Virus record (IMG/VR): IMGVR_UViG_3300032006_001586
Location: 1-25,809 of that record
Length of the DNA: 25,809 bases
Origin: a virus
Strand: one strand, 5' to 3'
Each line of letters begins with the position of its first letter. Within the stretch, counting starts at the first letter, position 1. Shown here piece by piece: positions 11,616 through 21,251 of the stretch. The position numbers were made by a program, and so were the translations under genes. The notes beneath the pieces were generated by a model, which was given only the letters and a program-made list of their open reading frames with translations, was not told where the DNA came from and ran no database searches.

Positions 11616-13970
11616 ATGGGAACTGTAAATCCAAATCAACCAATACATCCTGCTTTACATGATAGGATAAGTGTAAAGGTAGAAGGTCAACTTCCACAAT
11701 TTGTGAAACAAGACCATGAAACCTTTGTTGCATTTCTTGAAGCCTATTATGAATATATGGAACAAACTGGTAAACCTTATGAGATTATAGGTAATCTGGA
11801 TAACTATGTTAATCTAGATAAGACCACTAATGATTTTTTAAATTATTTTAAAAAACAATTTGCTGAAGATATACCAGAGGCTGTTTTTGCAAATGCAAAC
11901 AAACCATTTGTTCTGAAACATCTAAGAGATTTTTATCGTTCCAAAGGTAGTGAAAAATCTTTTCAATTTCTTTTTAGATTATTATATAAAGATGAAATAT
12001 CATTTTATTATCCTGGGAAAGATATGCTTCGTACTTCCGATGGTGATTACGGGCAAAGTCGAGTCATAAGAGTTATTGATACCAGTTGTTGTAATAGTGT
12101 ATTTGATCTTTCTGGAACAATTGTCACAGGTTCGGTATCAGGTGCAACAGCACTTGTTGAATCCATAATAAATGAAAATATAGGTAGTTTTGTTGTATCA
12201 ACAATTTATCTTTCCAACGTGGTTGGAGAATATGTAAGTGGTGAAACCATTACAGACGGAACATATCTTTATGCTTTAGATAGTATGATTACTGGAACAA
12301 CTATAACTAAGTCTGGTTCTGGTTATACACTTGATTCGGCAATTCCTTTAGTTGGTGGTGGAGGAGGTGCAGGTGGTTCAATTAGAATAGGAGAGTTGTC
12401 AACTGGTTCTATTAAGAATGTAACTATCACTAATGGTGGAACAGGATATGTGGTTGGAGATAAATTAACATTAGATAATACAAACAAAATTGAAATAGAT
12501 GGAAGAACAGCAAGTGTTCTTGTAAATAATGTTGATGCGAATGGTACAATTATTAGTGTGGAAATTGAAAATGCAGGAAGTGGATATATGTATGTTCCGA
12601 CTGTAATAGGTGGTGGGTCAGGAACAGGTGCAGTAATAACTTTTCCTACATCTGGTACTACGATAGGTGGTATTAAAAAATTGTCTATTGTGAGACATGG
12701 TTTTGCATATAGTCCTGCACCGACTTTAAATTTTACAGGGCAAGGTGATGGGACAGCAACCGCAACAGTTACGGTTGGTGTTTATGAAGATGAATTTATG
12801 GGAAGAAAGTTTTCAGGTACTGATGGATTTATAAGTTCTGATAAATACATACAAGATAGTTTTTATTATCAATTATTTTCTTATGAAATTGGTGCTGGAA
12901 ATACAATTGACAAATGGAGAGATATTGTTAAACGAGTTGTACATCCTGCCGGATTAGCATTGTTTGGTAAGTATCAAATTATTTCAAATATTGATATGGC
13001 ATTGTCTATTACCAATTTTGCTCCTTCAGCACTAAAACCAAAAGAATATACTATCATATTCCATGATGGTACTATTGCACCAGCATTTACTTTGAACATG
13101 AAAATTACTACTTGTGATGAATTTCAAAACATCAGAGTGGATAGTGCGGGTGACGATTATAATTTAAATAATAATAATTTTGCTGTTGCAGATAGAACAG
13201 CAGAAAATTTTGGTTTAATTACTGATACTATTGACCCATTACTTTCAGAGGATTACCAATTTATTACTCAATCAACATTTTACATGGCTGCTACTAAATG
13301 TCAAATTTATGAAAAAGATTTGGGTATTGAAACACTAAGAATTTCTGGTGGCTGGGATGATTATTTATTGACGGTCACAACTCCAACAAGATATGATGAT
13401 GATGGTTTGGTTACAGAAGCAGGAACTGAAACAATAGATTTTGGTAATGTATTGGATGATATTTATGCTATTACACAATTAAGATTAGGACCCATTCGTA
13501 GAACTTTTCAAAGACAAAAGTTTAGTCAACAGGGTGGATTTAGTCAACAATTATCCCAGTCGGCAACAATTGATGCAATAGTTGTTTATGACCAAGGAAG
13601 TGGATATTCTTCCGCACCTACTGTAGCAATATCTGGTGGAGGAGGAAGTGGTGCAGCTGCAACTGCCACGTTGACAGCAGGGAAGGTTACCAGCATAACA
13701 GTCACGAATGAGGGAACTGGTTACACTACTTTTCCTTCGGTGACAATATCTGGTGGAGGAGGAAGTGGTGCGACTGCTTCAGTAGTTATTAATAGAACTA
13801 CAGGTAGAAGAACTATCGAAGAATTTAAAGATTTACAACCGCAATATTATACAATATTTTATGGTTTGAAAGATAGACGAACTATGAATACTATGATTAC
13901 GCAATATAAAACTGGGCATGAAAATAATGGTGCAAGAAATGTAGCGTTGCCACCTCCTGGGCCTTATTAA
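11616..13970 (+). CDS. Large baseplate/virion structural protein in the T4 gene 7 position
   Basis: 784 residues. The N-terminal 160 residues (HPALHDRISVKVEGQLPQFV, FVAFLEAYYEYMEQTGKPYE, then FVLKHLRDFYRSKGSEKSFQ and FLFRLLYKDEISFYYPGKD) form a block conserved in baseplate proteins of marine T4-like phages, lying between gp6 and gp8 where T4 has gp7. Direct similarity to T4 gp7 (1032 aa) is not evident to me, so I do not assign the symbol. Two blocks of GxGY-type beta repeats occur at about residues 230-390 and 650-725; in the second, two 28-base stretches (13627-13654, 13744-13771) are identical. The repeats probably form beta-helical or Ig-like arms. It is part of the late baseplate transcript. 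Confidence 0.75.
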   Translation: MGTVNPNQPIHPALHDRISVKVEGQLPQFVKQDHETFVAFLEAYYEYMEQTGKPYEIIGNLDNYVNLDKTTNDFLNYFKKQFAEDIPEAVFANANKPFVLKHLRDFYRSKGSEKSFQFLFRLLYKDEISFYYPGKDMLRTSDGDYGQSRVIRVIDTSCCNSVFDLSGTIVTGSVSGATALVESIINENIGSFVVSTIYLSNVVGEYVSGETITDGTYLYALDSMITGTTITKSGSGYTLDSAIPLVGGGGGAGGSIRIGELSTGSIKNVTITNGGTGYVVGDKLTLDNTNKIEIDGRTASVLVNNVDANGTIISVEIENAGSGYMYVPTVIGGGSGTGAVITFPTSGTTIGGIKKLSIVRHGFAYSPAPTLNFTGQGDGTATATVTVGVYEDEFMGRKFSGTDGFISSDKYIQDSFYYQLFSYEIGAGNTIDKWRDIVKRVVHPAGLALFGKYQIISNIDMALSITNFAPSALKPKEYTIIFHDGTIAPAFTLNMKITTCDEFQNIRVDSAGDDYNLNNNNFAVADRTAENFGLITDTIDPLLSEDYQFITQSTFYMAATKCQIYEKDLGIETLRISGGWDDYLLTVTTPTRYDDDGLVTEAGTETIDFGNVLDDIYAITQLRLGPIRRTFQRQKFSQQGGFSQQLSQSATIDAIVVYDQGSGYSSAPTVAISGGGGSGAAATATLTAGKVTSITVTNEGTGYTTFPSVTISGGGGSGATASVVINRTTGRRTIEEFKDLQPQYYTIFYGLKDRRTMNTMITQYKTGHENNGARNVALPPPGPY

Positions 13971-13993
13971 ATTAATTTTTTTCAAAAAAGTAT

Positions 13994-14001
13994 TATAAAT
14001 A
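13994..14001 (+). promoter_or_regulatory. T4-type late promoter box
   Basis: Exact TATAAATA, 36 bases before the gp8-like gene, in the only sizeable gap of the structural run. It should start a separate late transcript. Confidence 0.8.
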
Positions 14002-14036
14002 TAATAAGTATAAAACAACCTTAAAGGAATTACAAC

Positions 14037-15374
14037 ATGAGTGCTATAATCAACAATAGTTTTAGAAAATTTCAGGCAGATGGTTTCATCGCAAGATTCA
14101 GCGAAAGTGGTACGCATATATATCTTGCTATTGGAAAAGCTTCTCCTTGGAGTGGAGCAAGTCTTTCTGAATATACGGAAACAAGTCCTAGTGATTCTGT
14201 TATTCCTATTCCGATTGATACCACGCAAGGTACATATACACATTTTAATGATTTGATCGCAATAAAAAAAATACCCAATACAAGTGTATCTCACGTTATT
14301 AAAAGAGTCGATTGGACTACCGGTACAGTTTACGTTGAATACGATCATTTGCAAGATGATATTATAGATCAAAGTTTCTTTGTTTTCACAGAAGAATATC
14401 GTGTATATAAATGTATTCATAATAACAACGGTGCAGCTTCCACAGTTAAGCCAACTGGTGTTTCGACTTCAATTATTGAAACCTCAGATAATTATCGTTG
14501 GAAATTTATGTTTGAAGTTCAGCAAGCAGATGTTTTGAAATATGTTACAACAGATTGGATTCCAGCACAAACTTTAACAGCAGATGATGGTACAGAACAA
14601 TGGGATGTTCAGCAAGGTGCTGTAGATGGTGCTTTGGATCATATTGACGTAACGGCTGGTGGTTCTGCTTATAGGACTAATGTAGGTACGGCACAAGCAG
14701 GTAGTACTTCTACGACTATTGTTTTAGCTACTGGTGCAAGTGCTACAAATGATTTTTATAATAACATGACTGTTTATATTACAAGTGGTCCTGGTGCTGG
14801 AGAATTAAAAACTATTACAGATTATGTTGGTTCGACAAGAACTGCTACTGTATCAGCATGGACAACTACACCTACAAACGGAAGTGCATACGAGGTAATG
14901 CCTGCTGTAACGATAGCAACCTCTGAAGGTTCTGGTGCAATTGCAAGAGTATCTGGTATAACAGGTGGTGTTATCACAAAAATATCTATGGTGGCAGTAG
15001 GAACTTTATATCGTTCAGGAACTGCAACTATTACAAGTGGTGAAGGAACAGGATGTACTTTAGTTCCTAAGATCGGTCCTCAAGGTGGTCATGGAAAAGA
15101 TGCTGTAGCAGAATTAGGTGGTGGATATGTAATGATGAACGCAAGATTAATTGGTGCTGATGGTAGTAGTGATTTTCCCGTTGGCGACGATTTTAGAAAA
15201 GTACTTTTACTATTGAATCCAAAAGAATCTGGTGGTGCAGCTGCAACAAGTACTACATATAAACTTTCAGAACTTACAGCAGATATTGGGACAATAATTT
15301 ATACAGAATTTAGAGCACCTATAAATCGTTCAGCTGATTCAACTGAGGATATTAAATTAGTTGTTGAATTTTAG
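14037..15374 (+). CDS. 8: Baseplate wedge subunit, gp8-like, with inserted repeat region
   Basis: 445 residues against 334 in T4 gp8. gp8 dimers sit in the wedge between gp7, gp10 and gp6. Matches to T4 gp8 in order: IYLAIGKASPWS (T4 IFITFGRSEPWS), VIKRVDW (T4 VIPRRDW), YRVYKCI, NYRWKFMFEVQQADVLKYVT (T4 DGYVWEYLFEIPP), and near the C-terminus VLLLLNPKES then SADSTEDIKLVVEF. Between them, at about residues 200-350, is a beta-repeat stretch (IDVTAGGSAYRTN; ISMVAVGTLYRSGTATITSG) related to the GxGY modules of the neighbouring genes and absent from T4 gp8; it accounts for the extra length. AAGGA precedes the ATG. Confidence 0.88.
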   Translation: MSAIINNSFRKFQADGFIARFSESGTHIYLAIGKASPWSGASLSEYTETSPSDSVIPIPIDTTQGTYTHFNDLIAIKKIPNTSVSHVIKRVDWTTGTVYVEYDHLQDDIIDQSFFVFTEEYRVYKCIHNNNGAASTVKPTGVSTSIIETSDNYRWKFMFEVQQADVLKYVTTDWIPAQTLTADDGTEQWDVQQGAVDGALDHIDVTAGGSAYRTNVGTAQAGSTSTTIVLATGASATNDFYNNMTVYITSGPGAGELKTITDYVGSTRTATVSAWTTTPTNGSAYEVMPAVTIATSEGSGAIARVSGITGGVITKISMVAVGTLYRSGTATITSGEGTGCTLVPKIGPQGGHGKDAVAELGGGYVMMNARLIGADGSSDFPVGDDFRKVLLLLNPKESGGAAATSTTYKLSELTADIGTIIYTEFRAPINRSADSTEDIKLVVEF

Positions 15375-15376
15375 TC

Positions 15377-15384
15377 TATAAATA
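15377..15384 (+). promoter_or_regulatory. T4-type late promoter box
   Basis: Exact TATAAATA, three bases after the gp8 stop and 22 before the giant structural gene. The leader would be about 15 bases and still include the ribosome binding site AAGG. Confidence 0.8.
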
Positions 15385-15406
15385 ATTAAAAAATAAAAAG
15401 GTAATT

Positions 15407-18400
15407 ATGTCTAATAATATTACATTAAATACAAACCAAAGTCCATACTTTGATGATTTTGATGAAAATAAAAACTTTCATCAAGTTATGTACAAACCAT
15501 CTTTGCCTGTACAGGCTAGAGAACTGACTACTCAACAATCTATTCTTAGAGATCAATTAAAAAAATTCGGAGATCATGTATTTCAAAATGGTAGTAAAGT
15601 AACTGGTGGTGATCTCCATCTGAATTTGGATTATGAATATGTTAAGTTGAAAACACAATATAATAGTGTCGATATTACTGTTGGAAACTTTGTTAGTAAG
15701 ACAGTAGTAGGATCTCAATCTGGAACTAAAGCATTAGTGTTGAATACTAGTGCAGTTGATTCTACTACTGGTGATCCTAACACAATTTATGTAAAATATA
15801 TTTCAGGAGAATCTGTTACCAAAAGTGTTCAAGGGGTTTCAGTAACCACCGGTGGTACTGGTTATTCAACAGCACCCCTTGTTTTAATTTCTGGTGGTGG
15901 AGGAAGTGATGCAGCTGCAACTGCTGTTGTTAGTGGTGGTAAAGTAATTGCTATTGATGTTACTACTAAAGGAACTGGATATACTTCTACACCTACGATT
16001 TCATTTTCTGGTGGAGGAGGAAGTGGAGCAGCTGCAACTGCAACATTAAATACGAAGGCATCTTTTCTTGCGGGTGAAAGAATATTTGCATCTGATTTAT
16101 CTATATCTGCTGATGTAGTTGATGCAACACCAATTAATCTTCACACAATTAATATAACATCGGGTGGTTCTGGATATACGACAGCACCTGTTGTTACTAT
16201 TGCTGCCGCACCTAGTGGTGGAACAACTGCAACTGCTACTGCAACAATTACTAATGGTGTGGTTACTGCAATAACTTTAGTTGAACAAGGTACAGGTTAT
16301 ACAGAAGCACCTGCTGTTACTATTGGTGCAGCACCTGCTGGTGGTGTAACTGCAACAGCAACTAGTACTTTGGCAACTGCTGTTGGTAAAGGTAGTTCTA
16401 TTTCTATAGACGAGGGTGTATTTTATATTAAAGGTAATTTTATTAAAGTAGCAGCACAGACATTAATATTGGATAAGTATAGAAATTTACCATCATATAA
16501 AATTGGTATAGCAGTTGCTGAAACACTTATAAATTCAGGTGATGATACTACTCTTTTGGACAACGCAACAGGTGCAACAAACTTTGCAGCACCTGGTGCA
16601 GACAGATTAAAACTTGCAATAACCCTTTCTAAGAAAACTCTTACTTCAACTGACGATACAGACTTCTTTGAATTGTTAAGAATGAACCAAGGAAAAAAAG
16701 AAATAGATATTAATATTCCTGTTTATTCTGTTTTAGAAAATACTTTTGCAAGAAGAACTTATGATGAGTCTGGTAGTTATACTGTAAGAGCATTCAATAT
16801 TCAGTTAAAAGATCATGCAAGTGATAGTGCAAAAATGATTGTACGTTTAGATCCGGGTAAAGCCTATATCGAAGGTATAGAATATGAGACACTTATTTCA
16901 ACAGACGTTACAGTAGATAGAGCAAGAGAAACTGCACAAGTAAATAACTTTGATCGTTTAATGCAGTATGGTAATTATATTATAGTCAAAGATTTAAAAG
17001 GTTTATTTAATATAACAACTCATGCAACAGTTGATTTACATGATACTGCTCATGCAAGTTTAACCTTGACCAATCCTACCACTTACGCAAGTACTAAGGT
17101 CGGAACAGCTAAAGTAAGAAATCTTGTTCATAGGTCTGGTGATACTACAAGTATGATACATGATATGTATTTGTATGATGTTAAAATAACAAGTACGACT
17201 AAAACATTTAAAGATATTGAATCTGTTGTTATTCCAGAAGATCCGTTGTCAGGTACAGTTACAGTTAATGCAAAAGCAAATATTGATAACCTTGGTAAAG
17301 TTGGTGGTGGTGCAAGTGGTGATGCAAAACTTTTAGAAACACAAAATAATAGTTTAATATTTAAACTTTCACAGGATGTTGTAAAAACCATTCGAGATGA
17401 AAATAGTGTTTGTGATACACAGTATACGATTAAAAGAGTTTTTGCAAATGTTTCGTTTTCATCAGGTGCTGCTACTCTTACAAGTGGTGGTTCAACTGAA
17501 ACATTTAAAGGTGACAATACAGATACAAGTGATGCAAATAAAAGTAAATTTTATCTTGCCACTTGTACAGTTGCCGGTGGATCATACTCCGTTGGTGACA
17601 TTATTTCTTTTAATGGTTCAGGACAATCAATCGTGGTGAATGGTCCTTCTAACACCACAGTAACATTGAATGATGGTACTTCTAATAATTTTTCAGCAGA
17701 TATTATTGCAGAAATGAATATTGACCAAAAATTTGAAAAAACAAAAACTCTTTCAAAGAATGAGACTTTAACCATCAATGCACCAAACACTACTGTATTA
17801 TCTTCCGACTCATTGAATAAATCAGATGTATATAAACTTCATGCAGTATACGGTTCTGCAAATACAAGTACTGATCCTGTACTTCCTACATTAACAGTTG
17901 GTAGTACTTCCGAAGATTTAGCAGTCGGTGAAACAATTACTGGTTTAACATCAGGTGCTACTGGTACAGTTATTTCTGGTACAGCAGGTTCTACTAGTGT
18001 TACCTATATTCCTATCTCAGGAACTTTTGTTGCAGAAAATGTTACAGGAGCAACTTCAGGATTTACTAAAGCTGTATCTGCCGTTACTGCTGGTGATACT
18101 AATATGACTTCCAAATATGAATTGGATACCGGTCAACGTGATAATTTTTACGATCACGGTTCCATCAAATTGAAAGCAGGACAAACAGCACCCGGAGGAA
18201 GAATTACTGTTGTCTTTGATTTCTTTGTGCATACTGGTGTTGGTTATCTTTCTGTTGACTCTTATACTTCAGCAGTTGGTTTTGATAATGTACCAAGTTA
18301 TACTAGTCCTACAACGGGTACATTCGTTGAATTAAGAGATTGTATTGATTATAGACCTCGAAGAACTGATGGTGCAGCCACCATTGCTAATATTGAACTA

Positions 18401-21043
18401 CCTGTACCAAATACAAACTGGCAAGCTGATTATAGTTATTATCTTCCAAGAGTAGATACAATTTATTTAAGTAGAGAAAAGAAATTTGGTTCTAATACTG
18501 GTATTTCGTCTTTAAGGAGTATGAAACCACAAAGACTTGATGGAACAATGGATTTGTATACAATCGAAATTCCTGCTTATACATTCAAACCAAGTGATGT
18601 TACATCAAAGTATATTGAAAATAAAAGATACACTATGAGAGATATTGGTAAACTTGAAAAACGTATTAGTAATTTAGAATATTATACTAGTCTTTCATTA
18701 CTTGAAAAAGAAGCAGAAGAATTAGTTATTAAAGATGCCGCAGGTTTAGATAGATTTAAAAATGGTATTCTTGTAGATGCTTTTAATGGGCATAGTGTTG
18801 GTAATGTTCGTAGTGAAGATTATAAATGTGCTATTGACTTTGATGAAAAGATTTTACGTCCGAGTTTTACTTCTAATAATACAGACGTTATTTTTGATCT
18901 AGCCAATTCTGTTGGTGTGCAACAAACTGGTGATTGTATTACTTTACCATATACTACAATACCATTTATTACTCAAACTGTTGCAAGTAAAGCAGTTAAT
19001 GTTAATCCGTTTGCAGTATTAGCCTGGGTAGGTTCAGTAGAACTAGACCCACCAAGTGATAATTGGATTGATACTACAACGGCTCCAGAGGTTGTTGTAA
19101 ACTTACAAGGAGAAAATGATGCTTGGGAGAGTCTAGTAGGATTAGCATTTGGTACACAGTTTAATGATTGGCAAACAATTAATACAGGTAGAGAGACAGT
19201 ATTAGCATCAGAGGGTGCTGGTACATCTGGAAGAGCTATTCTTGCAAGAGAAACAGTTGAACGTGAAATAACACAAACCCGCACAGGTATTCGTAATGAG
19301 ATTACTGGTGTTGATACAGTAAGGAATAGTATTGGTGATAGAGTAGTTGATGTTTCTATTATACCTTTTATTCGTAGTAGAACAATTAAAGTATCTGTAA
19401 CAGGTATGAAACCTAATACACTAATTTATGCTTTCTTTGATGGTGAAAATGTTTCAGCAAATTGTAAACCAAATGCAACTGCTGAAACACCTGGAAGTCT
19501 TGGTGATCCAATTTATTCAGATGATGCTGGTTCAATTTCTGATTTAGAATTTACCATTCCTAATTCTGATGCGTTGAGATTCAGAACTGGTGAAAGACAA
19601 TTTTTATTAGTGGATAATTCAACTGCTGATTTGGTAACTGCTGGAACTTATGCGGAAGTTATTTACCAAGCACAGGGATTATTACAGACCAGAGAAAATG
19701 TTGTAGTATCTTCAAGAGTTCCTAGAGTACAACAATTTGCTATGGGTAGTGCAACAGATTTTAGAACAACAAGAGAAATCTTTGAAAGAACAAGAACAGT
19801 TGGATTTATTGATCCTCTGGCACAAACATTTTTAGTTGATCCTGTATTATATCCAGATGGTATATTTATGTCCGCAGTTGATTTATATTTTAAAACAAAA
19901 GATACGGATGGATTACCAGTAACATTACAGATTAGAGATACCTTGAATGGTTATCCTTCAAAAACGATTTTACCATTTTCTGATGTCGCAATGTTTCCTG
20001 ATAATGTTAATATTAGTGAAGATGCCTCAGAAGCAACTACTTTTACATTTCCATCATTAGTTTATATGGCACCGGGTGAATATTCTATTGTTGTATTAAG
20101 TAATAGTTTGAAGTATGAAGCATGGATAGCAGAGATGGGTGAAAATATTATTGGAACAACTAGAAAAGTTTCTGAACAACCATATGCAGGTGTATTTTTT
20201 AAATCACAAAATGCTTCAACATGGAGTCCAGACCAAAATCAAGATTTAACATTTAGAATACATAAAGCAGAATTTACTACTGGACAAACTGCTAATGCTA
20301 TTTTCAAAGATGGTACATCTTCTGCGGATGTTAAGGCAGATATTATTCAAATTATTCCTACTGAGGTTAGATTAAATAACACTAATATATCATGGGGTGT
20401 GAAAATGACAGGTAATACTACTGGTATTCTTGATACTACATATACGTCTGTTTTACAAAATGTTAATTTTTTACTTGATACACAGAAAAAAATTACTACT
20501 ATTGCTGGTAGTTATGATTCACGAGCACAGTTTAGTTCTACAAGTAAACACATTAGCCCAGTAATTGATAGTAATAGAAATAGTGTTATCACTATTGAAA
20601 ATGTTATTAATAATTTGTCAACTGATGAAACAAATACTGCTGGTGGTAATGCAACAGCAAGATATATCACAAGGCGAGTTAATTTGAAAGATGGTTTTGA
20701 TGCACAAGATTTAAATGTACATATAGTTGCTAATAGACAAGCTGGTACTTCTATAAAAGTTTATTATAAAGTATTATCACAATTTGATCCTGATACGTTT
20801 GATAATAAATCTTGGGTATTAATGACTGAAGGTTCACAAGAAATTAATAGTATTTCTAAAACAGATGATGATGATGAATACATGGAATTAGAATTTAATC
20901 CAAGTACTGCTACCACTTCATATACTGTAAGTAGTGTTGCTTATGATACTTTTAAAACATTTGCAATTAAAATTGTAATGAACTCTAGTACAACTACTAA
21001 AGTTCCTTTAATAAAAGATTTAAGAGTTATAGCATTGGCATAG
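15407..21043 (+). CDS. Giant DUF4815-type virion structural protein
   Basis: 1878 residues. The N-terminus SPYFDDFDENKNFHQVMYKP, then LPVQARELTTQQSILRDQLK and FGDHVFQNGSKV is the conserved DUF4815-type opening found in large virion proteins of marine T4-like phages. Residues about 145-325 hold four GGxGY beta repeats of two kinds (SGGGGSGAAATAT and AAPSGGTTATATAT). Around residue 1078-1110 is a coiled coil (IGKLEKRISNLEYYTSLSLL), followed by mixed beta regions to the end. T4 has gp9-gp12 after gp8 (tail-fibre socket and short tail fibre), so a role at the baseplate rim or as a fibre base is likely, but direct similarity to those proteins is not visible. A late promoter box precedes it, and the next gene starts one base after the stop. 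Confidence 0.78.
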   Translation: MSNNITLNTNQSPYFDDFDENKNFHQVMYKPSLPVQARELTTQQSILRDQLKKFGDHVFQNGSKVTGGDLHLNLDYEYVKLKTQYNSVDITVGNFVSKTVVGSQSGTKALVLNTSAVDSTTGDPNTIYVKYISGESVTKSVQGVSVTTGGTGYSTAPLVLISGGGGSDAAATAVVSGGKVIAIDVTTKGTGYTSTPTISFSGGGGSGAAATATLNTKASFLAGERIFASDLSISADVVDATPINLHTINITSGGSGYTTAPVVTIAAAPSGGTTATATATITNGVVTAITLVEQGTGYTEAPAVTIGAAPAGGVTATATSTLATAVGKGSSISIDEGVFYIKGNFIKVAAQTLILDKYRNLPSYKIGIAVAETLINSGDDTTLLDNATGATNFAAPGADRLKLAITLSKKTLTSTDDTDFFELLRMNQGKKEIDINIPVYSVLENTFARRTYDESGSYTVRAFNIQLKDHASDSAKMIVRLDPGKAYIEGIEYETLISTDVTVDRARETAQVNNFDRLMQYGNYIIVKDLKGLFNITTHATVDLHDTAHASLTLTNPTTYASTKVGTAKVRNLVHRSGDTTSMIHDMYLYDVKITSTTKTFKDIESVVIPEDPLSGTVTVNAKANIDNLGKVGGGASGDAKLLETQNNSLIFKLSQDVVKTIRDENSVCDTQYTIKRVFANVSFSSGAATLTSGGSTETFKGDNTDTSDANKSKFYLATCTVAGGSYSVGDIISFNGSGQSIVVNGPSNTTVTLNDGTSNNFSADIIAEMNIDQKFEKTKTLSKNETLTINAPNTTVLSSDSLNKSDVYKLHAVYGSANTSTDPVLPTLTVGSTSEDLAVGETITGLTSGATGTVISGTAGSTSVTYIPISGTFVAENVTGATSGFTKAVSAVTAGDTNMTSKYELDTGQRDNFYDHGSIKLKAGQTAPGGRITVVFDFFVHTGVGYLSVDSYTSAVGFDNVPSYTSPTTGTFVELRDCIDYRPRRTDGAATIANIELPVPNTNWQADYSYYLPRVDTIYLSREKKFGSNTGISSLRSMKPQRLDGTMDLYTIEIPAYTFKPSDVTSKYIENKRYTMRDIGKLEKRISNLEYYTSLSLLEKEAEELVIKDAAGLDRFKNGILVDAFNGHSVGNVRSEDYKCAIDFDEKILRPSFTSNNTDVIFDLANSVGVQQTGDCITLPYTTIPFITQTVASKAVNVNPFAVLAWVGSVELDPPSDNWIDTTTAPEVVVNLQGENDAWESLVGLAFGTQFNDWQTINTGRETVLASEGAGTSGRAILARETVEREITQTRTGIRNEITGVDTVRNSIGDRVVDVSIIPFIRSRTIKVSVTGMKPNTLIYAFFDGENVSANCKPNATAETPGSLGDPIYSDDAGSISDLEFTIPNSDALRFRTGERQFLLVDNSTADLVTAGTYAEVIYQAQGLLQTRENVVVSSRVPRVQQFAMGSATDFRTTREIFERTRTVGFIDPLAQTFLVDPVLYPDGIFMSAVDLYFKTKDTDGLPVTLQIRDTLNGYPSKTILPFSDVAMFPDNVNISEDASEATTFTFPSLVYMAPGEYSIVVLSNSLKYEAWIAEMGENIIGTTRKVSEQPYAGVFFKSQNASTWSPDQNQDLTFRIHKAEFTTGQTANAIFKDGTSSADVKADIIQIIPTEVRLNNTNISWGVKMTGNTTGILDTTYTSVLQNVNFLLDTQKKITTIAGSYDSRAQFSSTSKHISPVIDSNRNSVITIENVINNLSTDETNTAGGNATARYITRRVNLKDGFDAQDLNVHIVANRQAGTSIKVYYKVLSQFDPDTFDNKSWVLMTEGSQEINSISKTDDDDEYMELEFNPSTATTSYTVSSVAYDTFKTFAIKIVMNSSTTTKVPLIKDLRVIALA

Positions 21044-21044
21044 T

Positions 21045-21251
21045 ATGGAAACTGTAAAGATAAAAGAGACAAAGTATATTCGTGATTTAGATTCTAAGGC
21101 TGTTCTTAATACAAATACTAATGCCTTAGAGCAATATAAGATAGAGAAGCAAAGACGCGAAGATGAAAAAAACGATATAAATAATATGAAGAAAGATATT
21201 GCTGAATTAAAAGAAATGATTGGACAACTATTAGGAAAACAAAATGGCTAA
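21045..21251 (+). CDS. Small coiled-coil phage protein (68 aa)
   Basis: 68 residues. An N-terminal strand-like part (METVKIKETKYIRDLDSKAV), an Asn-rich link, then one long charged coiled coil (EKQRREDEKNDINNMKKDIA, ELKEMIGQLLGKQ). Similar small proteins (IRDL...AL...coiled coil) are common beside tail genes of T4-like marine phages, as I recall. It starts one base after the giant structural gene, and its last bases overlap the fibre gene start by eight bases, so all three are likely co-translated. It may act in fibre assembly or as a trimerising adaptor; this is inferred from position. Confidence 0.65.
   Translation: METVKIKETKYIRDLDSKAVLNTNTNALEQYKIEKQRREDEKNDINNMKKDIAELKEMIGQLLGKQNG

Noticed and set aside
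13833-14420. Leftward 195-codon frame
   Set aside because: It lies antisense to the end of the gene-7-position protein and the start of gp8, crosses a late promoter, and is a by-product of AT-rich codon use.
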